Source of the DNA: Phaeosaccion multiseriatum
Taxonomy: Eukaryota > Ochrophyta, other classes
Reading direction: 5' to 3'
NCBI GenBank assembly: GCA_965112735.1
Contig: OZ218954.1
Location: 620,001 to 684,000, forward strand
DNA length: 64,000 bases
Below the pieces are notes generated by a model that saw nothing but the letters and a program-made list of their open reading frames with translations, made no database searches and was not told the origin of the DNA. The translations under genes and the position numbers were made by a program. This document shows, piece after piece, positions 48,565 through 60,983 of the stretch; positions within the stretch are counted from its first letter, which is position 1, and each line of letters opens with the position of its first letter.

Positions 48565-51500
48565 ATGAATGCGACAAAAGTGTTGAATGTGCTCAAAGGG
48601 CAGCGCAGAATACTCACCGCCTTCTTCCACGCCACGGGCGGACCCGATTGGGATAACCAGACAGTAAGGAACGAGAAGGACCTTCCTGTGTGGAAATGGT
48701 CCGGAGTGAGGGTAGAGAATGGCTATGTAGTGGAGCTTCAACTGCGATGGAAGAAACTCAAAGGTGAGAGAGACGTAGGTCTCTACAGTGTTCGGGAAGG
48801 ACGGAGCAGAGCCGAGCGAGAGAAAGCGTGAGCCAGCGGCATCTGACACAATCTTCCATTCGCGTTCCTTGAACTCAGTTTAAAGCGTTTCCCTCCCATC
48901 CTTAGGGAGCATTCCACCCGAGCTCGGAGCTCTGGAGAACCTTGTGGGACTGGCCCTCGACAGGAACGAGCTCACAGGTGCGCGAGCCCCTTCGCGTCCC
49001 TTCCCTTTCACTTGATATGAGTATGACCAAAAAAACTTTCCTTCAATACTCAGGGAGCATTCCACCCGAGCTTGGAAGTCTGGAGAAGCTTGTCTATTTG
49101 GACCTCTCTGACAACGAGCTCATTGGTAAGTGGCACGCGTACCCGTTCGCGTCCCTTGGACTCGATCTCAGTGTGACCAAATAACGTTCCCTCCGATACA
49201 TAGGTCCTATTCCCGCTGCCCTCATTGGGCGTTTGGGAATACAGATCACCAGTTACAGGTTCGAGGAGAATGCGTTGAGTCTTCCTGAAGACATCAACAC
49301 CCAAACACATCTGACCAAGCTCGATTTATCCCGTCAGGGCCTTGTAGGTAGGTGGGACGCGTCCCTTTGACTTGATATCACTCTGGCCAAAAGTCATTCC
49401 TCCAAGCTAACCCCAGCCAGGGAGCATTCCTCGCGAAATTGGAGGGCTGCGAGAACTTGCTTGAGAGTTTGCCCCTCTTTTGCAGCTACCTCAGTGGTAG
49501 ACTAAGTGTACACGTACCCGTCCGCGCCTCTATCAAATGACCGAAAGAACTCTCCTCCCATCCGCAGGGAGCATTCCCAAGGAGTTGGGAGGTCTTCAAA
49601 ACCTTCAGCAACTACGACTCCGCGAGAACAAGCTCACCGGTGAGTGGTACGCACACCGTTCGCGTCCCTTTCACTTGATATGAGTGTAAACACAAGAATT
49701 CCCCTCCCATCCTTAGGGAGCATTCCACCCGAGCTCGGAGCTCTGGAGAAGCTTGAAGAATTGGCCCTCAACGTGAACGAGCTCACAGGTGCGCGAACCC
49801 CTTCGCGTCCCTTCCCTTTCACTTGATATGAGTGTGACCAAAAAAACTTTCCTTCAATACTCAGGGAGCATTCCACCCGAGCTTGGAAGTCTGGAGAAGC
49901 TTGACTATTTGGACCTCTCCGACAACGAGCTCATTGGTAAGTGGCACCCGTACCCGTTCGCGTCCCTTGGACTCGATCTCAGTGTGACCAAATATCGTTC
50001 CCTCCGATACATAGGTCCTATTCCCGCTGCCCTCATTGGGCGTTTGGGAACCCAGATCACCATTTACGAGTTCACGAAGAGGAGAGGTTCATTTATAGCC
50101 GACAGCAATGCGTTAAGTCTTCCTGAAGACATCGGCACCCAGACACATCTGACTGAGCTCGATTTGTCCGATCAGGGCCTTGTAGGTAGGTGGGACGCGT
50201 CCCTTTGACTTGATATCAGTCTGGCCAAAAGTCATTGTTCCTCCCAGCCAACCCCAGCCAGGCAGGGAGCATTCCTCGCGAGATTGGAGGGCTGCGAGAA
50301 CTTGAGAGTCTGCCCAACACCCTCTTTTGCAGCCACCTCAGTGGTAGACTAAGTGTACACGTACCCGTCCGCGCCTCTATCAAATGACCGAAAGAACTCT
50401 CCTCCCATCTGCAGGAAACATTCCCAAGGAGTTGGGAGGTCTTCAAAACCTTCAGCAGCTACATCTCGGCCAGAACAGCCTCACGGGTGAGTGGTACGCG
50501 TACCCGTTCGCATCCCTTTCATTTGATACTAGTGTGACCGAAAGAACTTTCCTCCCATCTGCAGGAAACATTCCCAAGGAGTTGGGAGGTCTTCAAAACC
50601 TTCAGCAGCTACATCTCGGCCAGAACAGCCTCACGGGTGAGTGGTACGCGTACCCGTTCGCATCCCTTTCATTTGATACTAGTGTGACCGAAAGAACTCT
50701 CCTCCCATCTGCAGGAACCATTCCCAAGGAGTTGGGAGGTCTTCAAAACCTTCAGCAACTACGACTCAGCGAGAACGAGCTCACAGGTGAGTGGTAAGCG
50801 CACCCGTTCGCGTCTCTTTCACTTGATATGAGTATAACCAAAAGAATTTTCCTCCCATCCGCAGGGAGCATTCCACCCGAGCTTGGAAGTCTGGGGAAGC
50901 TCGAGGGTTTCGACTTCTCCAACAACAAGCTCACTGGTGCGTGGTAGGCGCACCCCTTCGCGTCCCTTTCAATGATATGAGTATAACCAAAAGAGCTCCT
51001 ATCCGCAGGGAGCATTCCACCCGAGCTTGGAAGTCTGGAGAAGCTCGAGATGTTGCACTTCTCCGACAACGAGCTCACCGGTGAGTGGTGCGCGAAGCGT
51101 TCGCTTCCATTTGTCTTGATACTCCCCGGAGGGTGTCGTGAACACGCATGGATGCGGAGGCCCTCTGTGCCTACTACTACCTGCTTGCTCTCATATCTGT
51201 GGGCCCTCTGTGCCTACTACCTGTTTGCTTTCATGTCTGCTGCCACGTACCCCAGTATACTTGTGCCCCATTTAACGTGACTCTGTCTCTCCTCATCGTT
51301 GCTTGTCTCGGGGGGTTGGAATGATTGGTCCGGCCTTGCTTACAGAGTTTCCGGCCGTGGTGGCAGAGAAGCTCGGACCTCTAAATTTGCTCGAGAGGCT
51401 TTCCACATCCGGCAACCCATGGTCTAGCCCCCCTGGGGATGTCGTGGCGCAAGGGTGGGAGGCGATCATGGCATGGTGGAGAGACATCGAGGCCTCGGGC

Positions 51501-54500
51501 TCCGTCAAGTCCAGCAAGGTCAAGGTGGTGCTCGTCGGTGCTGGCACGGCGGGGAAGACGAGTCTGATAAGGGCAGTCACCGGCAAAGGGGAGGATCTCC
51601 CCACAGAAAAGGAGCGGACCATCGGGGTGGAGCGGAGGAAGACAGTGCGGGTCTCTGACTGCTTCAAGAGGCACTACCCTATTGGCGGGGTGGAGAAGTA
51701 CCTGGAAGGGCTGGCGGCTGAGGAAGAGGCACGAGCGGCGATTCGGGCAACGGCACAGGACCTCGGCTTGGTAATGTGGGACTTTGCCGGGCAGGAAGCG
51801 TACTTCAGCCACCACCAGACCTTCCTCACCGCCCACGCGCTCTACGTGCTCGTCGTGGACCTGCCCGCCTTCCTGGAGAGGGACAGTGAGGCGCGGGATG
51901 CAGCAGTACACCAAGTGGTGCATGACGACTTCGCCCACGAGCAGGAGATCTCGCTTTGGCTGAGCATGCTCGACATGCGAGTGAAGGACTGTCACGTGGT
52001 GGTTGTGGCGACGAAGACGGGCGGGATGACCGACAAGGAAAGGATGCTCGGTCAGAAGCGGGTTACGGAAGCAGTCACGGCCGCAGCCACGCGACTGAAC
52101 AAACGGAGGGAGGAGTCCGCCAGGGCGCGGAAAGTAAAGGGTTCCTCAGGCGTCACTGTTTTAAAGTGTGCGGATGGTCAGCAAGTCGCTGTGCTGATGG
52201 ACAGTAAGGAGAAGTGTGGTGTCGGAGAGGTGTTGCTGCAGTTTACGAGAGCTGTGCACGACAAGCCTATCGCCTTCCCCAGTGTGGGTGCGTCTATACC
52301 GAAGAGCTGGAGCGAGGCTATGGACTTCCTCCAAACACAGGCCGAGGCCCGCAGCTTCGTGGCGTGGAGTGAGGTGGTGCAGGAGTGGGAAAAGCGGAAG
52401 GAGGCAGAGGAGGCAAGCAGCCTTCTAGGGGAGGAGTCCCCCATGCTTACAAAGGGAGAAGGGATGAAGGAAGGAGGAGGAACCCCTGAGCAGATACTGA
52501 GGCAAGCGGCGTATCTCCTGGAGCGGCAGGGGACGATGCTCTTCACCAACGGGAAGGTAGTGCTGCACCTCAAGCCGGAGAGGATCATTGACCTTCTCAA
52601 GCCCATCGCAGACCACCGCATCACGACGGAGGGGAGGGCCTTCTGGAAGCCCAGGATGAAGGACTACTTGACAGAGACCGGCGAGTGGAGCTCACGGGCG
52701 ACAGAGGAATTGTTGAGAAAGTTCTTTGAGCTTCAGGACTTGGGCATCCTGAACGAACAAGTGCTCGACTTTCTGTGGCTGGCGTGGACACCGAGTGGAA
52801 ACGAGGGGAGGAGGGGCAGCAGCAGCAGCACCAGCAGCAGCAGCAGCGGCACCAGCTCGACACTCGAAGGGCGGCAGGCCCAAGTCACGGCTGAAGAGGG
52901 CTCCTTTCTCTCCGAGTTGCGGGGCCAGGATCAACACGCCCAAAACAAGCGGAAACTCATGCGCCGGCTGCTGGTGGAGAGCGGGGCGCTTTATGCACAT
53001 CTCGACGAAGCCAAGAGCGGGAAGGAGGAGGTGGAGGAAAAGAGCGGGAAGGGAAAGGTCGAGGTTGGGAAGACTCGATACTGTGCTCCTTCTCTGCTCG
53101 AAGCCTGGGTGGACCAAGGGGAGCTTCAGACGGCTTTCTACCTCTCCACAGGGCAGAAGATGAGCCGACTCTCCATCTCCATGCCTGGTCAGCCCTTCAT
53201 TCCGCCCGGCCTCATGCCTCGCATTGTGGCGGCGTGTATGAGGGAGGCTGAGCGCGACAGTATTGAGTCCCGTGGGTCTTGCCGAGTGACCTTGTGCTGG
53301 CGCTATGGCGTTGTGCTTTACTGGGGCACCGAAAGAGTGCTCATTTACCACTCAAAGGCAAGCATCAAGGAAAGCAGCAGCATCGGCCCCTCGAGCACGA
53401 AAGATAACCACCGGAGGCAAAGCCACCAACGCCGCAACAGCAACGCTGGCTCAAACAGCAGCAGCAGCAACAGCAGAGGCAGCGTCGCGGGGGGCGGGGC
53501 TGTCGTAGAGTGGTGTGTTCTCGGAGACAACGCCGGCATGTGCGATGCGAAAGCGAATGGCGTCGTGCGCGAGTGCGTGTTGGATGTCATGGATACCAAC
53601 TTCAAAGGGATGGACTATGAAGAGGACTTGCCCGACGAAACCAAGTGCACGATAAAGGCCGCGCTGCACTCGCTGGAGCAGCACATAGATGTCCGCCTGG
53701 ACATCATCGAGAGCAAAGTGGACGGGATTGTGGAGGCGACCCGAGGCATCGAGAGCTTCATCCGCTTGAGCTGCGAAAAGGACATGCCGTACCCTGCCCT
53801 CGCGGTGCTTCTCCCGGAGGGACATCCAATGCTGAGCAACGGAGGATTCGCGGGTGCTGAGGAGGGAAAGAACACACCTCCGGGGGGTGGAGGCAACCAC
53901 CAAAAGGGTCTCGATCTCTACCAGAAGCGAACGTGGGAGTGGGCCAAAAGGAAAGCGGTTAACACTGTGGCTAGGAAGTACCGCCTCTTCTTTCTGTGCT
54001 CGCACGACCTTAGTTTGGTGCCCACTGGGCCAGACGGGAAGGGATACGAGGTGCCCATGCCCAAAGAATGGCTCAAGAAGGCCGCACCCTTGCTTAAGCT
54101 GTCGCTGCTGGCCCTCAAGGTCGCCGCCAACTGTACTCTGCGCATTGATCTGCCTATTGACGGACTCTTTGAGGCTCTGAACGAGACTGTTGTGGAAGGA
54201 ATGAGCGAGAAGATCGCAGAGCGCATCGATGAAGCTTTCACGGGGGTGGACGCCTCGCTAGACCGCATCATGCAAGAGGCGATGCAAGCGACCCACGCCC
54301 CTCCAAAGGGGGAGGAGGATGGAGGAGATAGGAAGCTGCGGCAGCCCTTCTCTCGTGAGGGCGTCGACTTCGGGCCCGCTTACGACGCGTATCTGGCCTT
54401 CCTCAAGGCGAAGGTGCCTGTGCTGGACAAGGCCCATCACGGCACGAATATGGTGCTTTTGAAGGGAGGCACCGAGGACTCGTGGGCGTGGGTGAGGAAG

Positions 54501-54735
54501 GCAAATGCGAAGGAATGGGAGAAGACACACGATGGCACAGGCGCAAGAGCACAAAGTGCGGACAGTGGTGGTGGTGCTTTCGCGCCTTCGGCCCTCAATG
54601 GGGCTGCTGACAGCGTCGTAGGAGGAGGAGGGGGAGGAGGAGGAGGAGGAGGAGGAGGAGGAGGAGGAGGAGGAGGAGGAGGAGGAGGAGGAGGAGGAGG
54701 AGGAGGAGGAGGAGGAGGAGGAGGAGGAGGAGGAG

Positions 54736-54770
<35 letters not shown>

Positions 54771-55531
54771 GGAGGAGGAGGAGGAGGAGGAGGAGGAGGA
54801 GGAGGAGGAGGAGGAGGAGGAGGAGGAGGAGGAGGAGGAGGAGGAGGCCAAATTGATGGTGTTGTGGCGGCAGCAGCGGGCTCACCGACCCCTCCACCTC
54901 AGGAACATCAGCAGGCGGGGACAGGAGGAGCTCCGACCGGAGAAGAGGGGGAGGGGCAGGACATTCGGAGGTGGCTGCAGGAGGTGAGCTTCATCGCCAA
55001 GAGAATCGACCCCGTGGTGCAGCTGCTCGTGAGTGAGGACTGCGACTCCCTGGAAATGCTTGACAGCTTCGACTCGGACGACCTAAAAAAACTTTGCTGA
55101 AGGAGGCAGGCATCCTCCAAAAGGGTTCCATGAGTTCGTTCATGACACACTTTGAGCGTCGGAAGGAGCGGGCAAGGAGTCATGAGCGCAGCGGCGTTTC
55201 TCCTCCCTCTCCTTCTCAAGGGACCGCACGGCCGCTGTCGCGTGACGAGCCACCGATGGCTACGGCCACGCTGCGCCTGTCGCAGTCGGACACTACGGTG
55301 GGGGTGGAGACGCCCCCCGCGAGTGGAGCAATTGGGGGACCAGCAGCAGCAGTTGATGGTACAGCAGCAGCAGCGGGAGGCCACTCTGACTTAGATACTT
55401 GTTCTTCTGCTCCGTATGAGAAGGCCGACGGGGGTGGCATCTTGCGAAGGTTATCTCGTACCATCAGGGGACCCAGAGGAGGAGGAGGAGGAGGAGGAGA
55501 AGGGAAAGTATTTGTCGCAGCGGAGGAGTAA
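48565..55531 (+). CDS. LRR-ROCO GTPase (candidate receptor) with exon-per-repeat LRR region
   Basis: Exons: 48565-48763, 48906-48977, 49054-49125, 49204-49347, 49568-49639, 49717-49788, 49865-49936, 50015-50185, 50266-50343, 50415-50486, 50565-50636, 50715-50786, 50865-50936, 51009-51080 and 51346-55100: 1688 aa to the first stop, all junctions phase 1. Exon 1 is an LRR N-cap (FFHATGGPDW). Thirteen exons carry 15 LRRs (GSIPPELGSLEKL type), mostly one 24-residue repeat per 72-nt exon. The last exon holds a Roc domain: P-loop GAGTAGKTS near residue 502, then DFAGQE; the expected NKxD/THxD site reads ATKTGG. A COR domain follows (ILRQAAYLLERQGTMLF, WKPRMKDYL), then a long C-terminal region, poly-Gly from (GGA)n, and a SAM-like tail interrupted at 55098 by a stop; the tail continues in another frame to 55531. 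This matches the brown-algal LRR-ROCO family, considered candidate pathogen receptors. The ligand is unknown and no signal peptide is seen. Confidence 0.88.
48890..50490 (+). repeat. Tandem 0.81-kb duplication of LRR exon block
   Basis: Exon starts 48906, 49054 and 49204 reappear exactly 811 nt later at 49717, 49865 and 50015, with introns also conserved. The pseudoexon and the exon at 49568 correspond to 50266 and 50415 (847 nt for the latter). One block therefore holds five LRR exons and occurs twice. Confidence 0.9.
49420..49510 (+). pseudogene. Decayed LRR exon (pseudoexon)
   Basis: Between the exons ending 49347 and starting 49568 there is a copy of the LRR exon at 50266-50343 (acceptor CCAG|GGAGCATTCC, donor-like CAGTG|GTAGAC). 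Small indels place a TGA in frame after about 14 codons. Skipping it keeps phase. Confidence 0.75.
50380..50790 (+). repeat. 150-bp LRR exon-intron unit x3
   Basis: Exons at 50415, 50565 and 50715 are spaced exactly 150 nt. The first two units (exon and intron) are almost identical; the third differs at a few bases. Confidence 0.95.
54618..54848 (+). repeat. In-frame (GGA)n encoding poly-Gly
   Basis: GGA array inside the last exon of the LRR-ROCO gene. It encodes about 75 glycines with a few arginines, between the C-terminal helical region and the SAM-like tail. Confidence 0.95.
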
Positions 55532-55595
55532 AGCAATAGCTTAACGGAACTGCTTAGCTTAACGGAACTGCTTAGCTTAACGGAACGGCTTAGCT
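55528..55595 (+). repeat. 22-bp repeat x3 after the ROCO stop codon
   Basis: Three copies of TAGCTTAACGGAACTGCT-type units directly follow the TAA at 55529-55531. Confidence 0.9.
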
Positions 55596-57049
55596 AGGGT
55601 GGGGACGTTGCCATCCGACCCTCGTGCCAGCCCCAAGTGCTGCAGATGGGCCAGAGACGTGCCGTGCGGGCCGAAGAGGGGGCAGACACAGTTGAAAGAG
55701 AACAACAGCAGCCGTAAGGGGGAGAGAGATTCACGGCAAGACGTGCGACAGCCAAGCCAAGCCAAGCGACGAAGGAGGCCTTTGGTATGGTTTTGTACAC
55801 CGAGTAACCTCCCAGTTTCTGATAGTTGTTGACACATACATTAAAAGAACTGCCACATCGCCTCCCCTCCTCCCGGAGGTCCGAGTCGATGTGTCGATTA
55901 CTCAACATTGATCCGACTGGTCTAGTTGGCGGTCACGTCTCGGAAACGTGCCCAGCCCCCCCTACCAGCTTCTCCCTCCCCCTCCCTCCTCCTCCTCCTC
56001 CTCCTCCTCCTCCTCCTCCTCCTCCTCCTCCTCCTCCTCCTCCTCCTCCTCCTCCTCCTCCTCCTCCTCCTCCTCCTCCTCCTCCTCCTCCTCCTCCTCC
56101 TCCTCCTCCTCCTCCTCCTCCTCCTCCTCCTCCTCCTCCTCCTCCTCCTCCTCCTCCTCCTCCTCCTCCTCCTCCTCCTCCTCCTCCTCCTCCTCCTCCT
56201 CCTCCTCCTCCTCCTCCTCCTCCTCCTCCTCCTCCTCCTCCTCCTCCTCCTCCTCCTCCTCCTCCTCCTCCTCCTCCTCCTCCTCCTCCTCCTCCTCCTC
56301 CTCCTCCTCCTCCTCCTCCTCCTCCTCCTCCTCCTCCTCCTCCTCCTCCTCCTCCTCCTCCTCCTCCTCCTCCTCCTCCTCCTCCTCCTCCTCCTCCTCC
56401 TCCTCCTCCTCCCCCTCCCTCTCCTCCTCCTCCTCCTCCTCCTCCTTTACGGAGGGTAGGAGGGAGAGTAGGAGGGAAGGTAGGAGGCAGAGGGGGAGGG
56501 AGGGAAGGTGGAAGGGAGCGAGGGAGGAAGGGCGGGAGGGAGGGAGGGATGGAGGGAGGGAGGGAGGGAGGGAGGGAGGGAGGGAGGGAGGGAGGGAGGG
56601 AGGGAGGGAGGGAGGGAGGGAGGGAGGGAGGGAGGGAGGGAGGGAGGGAGGGAGGGAGGGAGGGAGGGAGGGAGGGAGGGAGGGAGGGAGGGAGGGAGGG
56701 AGGGAGGGAGGGAGGGAGGGAGGGAGGGAGGGAGGGAGGGAGGGAGGGAGGGAGGGAGGGAGGGAGGGAGGGAGGGAGGGAGGGAGGGAGGGAGGGAGGG
56801 AGGGAGGGAGGGAGGGAGGGAGGGAGGGAGACCTTTACTCCGCCAGAGGAGAGACGCCGCGAGCAGGCTACATCATCCTTCCTTCCCCAGCCACTACCCA
56901 CAGCACGCGCTCAAAGTCTGCTCAAAGGCCTTCAAAGATGGCTCAAATCGGCTTCAGGGGGACCCTCAACCCCGAAGGTACAGGACGAACGGCCCTAAAA
57001 ATAATATTATTTATAAAAAAGTGTTTACAAATACTACACATTACGCAGG

Positions 57050-57086
<37 letters not shown>

Positions 57087-57437
57087 ACAAACGCACACAC
57101 ACACACGCACGCACGCACGCACGCAAACAGCAGCCGCAACCACCCACTCCTAATGTAACGATTTGTTAGGCCTTACAAAAATACCAAAACGACGACCGAG
57201 CACCACTTCCAGAGCAGCACCGGGCCGAAAACAGTGGTGGCATGTCATCCAGCGGCTATGGGGTACTGGGTGTCAGGACAAAGAGTCCAGGGGGTCAGGG
57301 TTGTGCTGGGTGTCAAGACAGCAGATGCTGGGTGTCAGGACAGCAGGTCGTGGGTGCCAGGACAGCAGGTGCTGGATGTCAGGACAGATCAGAGGGGTGG
57401 GGACGTGTCGTCCGATCCTTGACCTCGTCCCTTTTCC
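55596..57437. other. Convergent intergenic region with adjoining (CCT)n and (GGGA)n
   Basis: 3' flanks of the LRR-ROCO gene and the P-type ATPase. It contains (CCT)n at about 55986-56448 and then (GGGA)n at about 56460-56830 on the same strand, a CA/GCAC tract at 57052-57125, and a GTGTCAGGACAGCAGGTGCTG array at 57270-57385. The 300-aa ORFs here are poly-Pro, poly-Ser, GREGGREG and the like, and are rejected. Confidence 0.7.
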
Positions 57438-60400
57438 TCATCTCACATCCACTCCCGTCACTACCGCGGAACAAGTAGGGGTGGCGGGGTTGGTGCCCGA
57501 ATTGCCCCCCCCAGGGCTTGTGGTCGACCCCAAAATACCCCGCAGGCTCCACCCCTGGGTGCCCTGGGTCCCGCCCCCGCCTGCCTCCATCTGCAATTGG
57601 CTCTGAGCTCCTCCTCCTCCTCCTCCTCCTCCTCCTCCTCCTCCTCCTCCTCCTCCTCCTCCTCCTCCTCCTCCTCCTCCTTCTCCTCCTCCCACCCGGA
57701 CCTTGGATGCCTTCTTCTCGCCCTCGGGATGGCCCTCCTCCTCTACTCCTCCACATTTGCCAGCACCGGCATTCCCCACATGGGAAGTGGCCCTGTTGTA
57801 ATCACACCAATTGAACGTCGCCATACAGTGTATCACCAACACCTTGACGGCGTCCTGGATGAAGAACCAAATGAGGCAGTACCCCCATACAAACACCGCG
57901 GTGTCTACATGAATGGAGTGAGCGTCCTGATGCAAGGGCCAAGTTAGGGCCATGGTGGTGCTGATGATGACTGAGAAGAGGAAGGCGCCCATGAGCAGCT
58001 TCCCAGGGGTCTGATTGATGGATGAGGGAGGAGGGGGGAGGGAGGGAGGGAGGGAGGGAGGGAGGGAGGGAGGGAGGGAGGGAGGGAGGGAGGGAGGGAG
58101 GGAGGGAGGGAGGGAGGGACGGAGGAAGGAAGGGGCGGTGTGAGGGAGAGGCGCGCGTGTCCACCTTTCGGAAAGGACATAGAGGAACGAGAAGCACACA
58201 CACACACACATACGCACACACACACGCACACACGCACACACGCACACACGCACACACGCACACACGCACACACGCACACGCACACGCACACGCACACACA
58301 CACGCACACACGCACACACGCACGTACGCACACACGCACACACGCACACACGCATACACGCACACATGCACACATACACACATACACACACGCACACACG
58401 CCCTTACCTTATTCCAGAACCACGTCCTCGAGCGCGCTGCGAAGAGCGTGAGGAAGTCTGACAGCGAGATCTTGAGGTACATCATGGTGACGCACTGCTT
58501 GTAAGTGAGGCCCTCTGCGCCGAGGGTCTTGAACACAGAGCCTATGGGATTGATGGGGGGAAGGGAGGGGAGGGTAAGGAGTGGATATGGGAGGGGAGTG
58601 AGTGAGTGAGTGAGTGAGTGAGTGAGTGAGTGAGTGAGTGAGTGAGTGAGTGGGTGGCTGAGTGAGTGAGTGAGTGAGTGAGTGAGTTGATGAGTGGGTG
58701 GGTGAGTGGGTGAGTGGGTGAATGAGTGTGTGAGTGTGTGAGTGAGTGGGTGAGTGAGTGGATGAGTGGGTGTGTGAGTGAGTGAGTGAGTGAGTGAGTG
58801 AGTGAGTGAGTGCGTGCGTGAGTGAGTGAGTGAGTGAGTGAGTGAGTGAGGGAGTGAGTGAGTGAGTGAGTGAGTGAGTGAGTGAGATATACTACAGAGC
58901 GTGCTGGCTGGCTCGGTAGACAAAGCGTTTGCTATCAACGTCCGAATAACAGGTGCTTTTGAGTGAGTAAGTAAGAGCGTGAGTGAGTAAGTGCGGCAGT
59001 CACCTTCATTGTTGGAGTTGAGGCCCATGTACAGACACGCCAGGCTGGAAACACAAGCAACCCCGCCCAGGGCGGAGGAGATGAGGTAAATAGAGGGCAT
59101 GTTCCACCTTAGGGAGGAGGGGGGGAGAGGGAGGAGGGAGGGAGGGAGGGAGGGGAGAAGGAGGAGGGCGGGGAGGAGCGAGGGAATGAGGGAGGGAGGG
59201 GAAGAGGATAAGTACATAAGTACGAATACGTACGCTTACAGGCACGGAGAGTCCCAGTGGCGAGGAGAGCGTCCGTTCGAAATTGAAACCGAAAGCATCG
59301 CGGAAAGCATCGCGGAAGGACAGTGAGCCTAGGCTGGATCGGTATCTCTTGCTGTCTCTCTCTTCCTCTCTCTATCCTCTGCTTTGGTCATTTCTCTCTC
59401 TTGTGGTCTCGCTCCCTCTGGCTCTCCTTCTTCTTCTCCTCTCCCCTCTTCCCCCAACATTCTCTCTCTCTGTGCAAACTCTCTCTACTCTCCCTCCTCC
59501 CTCCTCCCTCCTCCCTCCTCTCACTCACTCTTCAGGAGTCTTGCGGGAGTTGACATTGTCGTATGCGATGCTGATGATGGTGCCGTCGTTGAGGATGGTA
59601 ATGAGGATGAGCGCTATAACAGGCATGCTATAGAACTGCGGAGGGAAGCAGGGAGGGAGGGAGGGAGGGAGGGAGGGAGGGAGGGAGGGAGGGAGGGAGG
59701 GAGGGAGGGAGGGAGGGAGGGAGGGAGGGAGGGAGGGAGGGAGGGAGGGAGGGAGGGAGGGAGGGACGGAGGGAGGGAGGGAGGGAGGGAGGGAGGGAGG
59801 GAGGGAGGGACGGACGGAGGGAGGGGCGCGGAGAGGGAAGACGGTGTTAGCTAAGCAAGCTGCAAGCCAAGGACAGAGGAGATTGTTTGCACCCCCCTCA
59901 CTTCCCGCTCCCGAAAGAGTGCTTCCGTCCCATTAAGTATCGATCCTTACTCGCACGAGATGACTGCTTAAACCAAACCACGCAGAAACAGAAAGCTGAA
60001 ACCTGAAACTGTCACCAACTGGACTGGATCACCAACTCATGTACCTGCGGGTAGGAGTCGTCCTCCGGCTCAAAGTTGTCGGGGTGCATGAAGAGCACCG
60101 CCAGGAAGAAGAAGATGAGCAACTGGAACGTGCAGGCCACACGATAGATGATGAAGTTCTTCATACGCGCGAAGATCTCGCGGCTGATGATTATCGCCTC
60201 CACCTGGGGGTGTAGTAAGTCAATGGGTGTAGTAAGTAAGTCAATGGATCGTTTGGTGGGTGCGTGTGGGCGGGTGCGTGTGGGTGGGTGCGTGTGGGTG
60301 GGTGTGTGGGTGGGTGGGTGGGTGCGTGTGGGTGGGTGCATGTGGGTGGGTGTCAGGAAAGTGAGAGAGTTGGTGTCAGATGAAAACAGAGGGGGGTTGG

Positions 60401-60952
60401 ATGCGCTGGGCACTGGTGGAATGGGCTGCCTTGCCTCCCCTCTCTCCCTCCCTCCCTCCCTCCCTCCCTCCCTCCCTCCCTCCCTCCCTCCCTCCCTCCC
60501 CATGAACTCACCACCGTGCTCAGCCCCGGCGAGGTGAGCACAATATCGGCCGAAGCCCTTGCCGCATCAGTCGAGCCCTCTACAGCAATGCCCACGTCAG
60601 CCTTCTTCAGTGCGGGTGCGTCATTCACGCCGTCGCCAGTCATACCCACGTGATAACCCATTTGGCGCAGCGACTCTACAATGATGAACTTGTGCTCGGG
60701 GAAGACCTTTTGCAAAAGGATTGTTCAAAGATGAGGTAAGGGGTGGTACGTAAGGGGAGGAGGGGGGTAGGGGTTGAGAGGTTTGGAGACAAAAACAGCC
60801 CCGTCGTATCGTACAGACAGCCATCCACCCACACACACACGCACGCACGCACACACACACACGCACTCACACACACACGCACGCACGCACACACACACAC
60901 GCACTCACACACACACACACGCACGCACGCACGCGCGCACACACACACACAA

Positions 60953-60983
<31 letters not shown>

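Noticed and set aside
55826-57158. 390- and 401-aa ORFs with poly-Pro or poly-Ser plus GREG repeats
   Set aside because: Simple translations of adjoining CCT and GGGA arrays.
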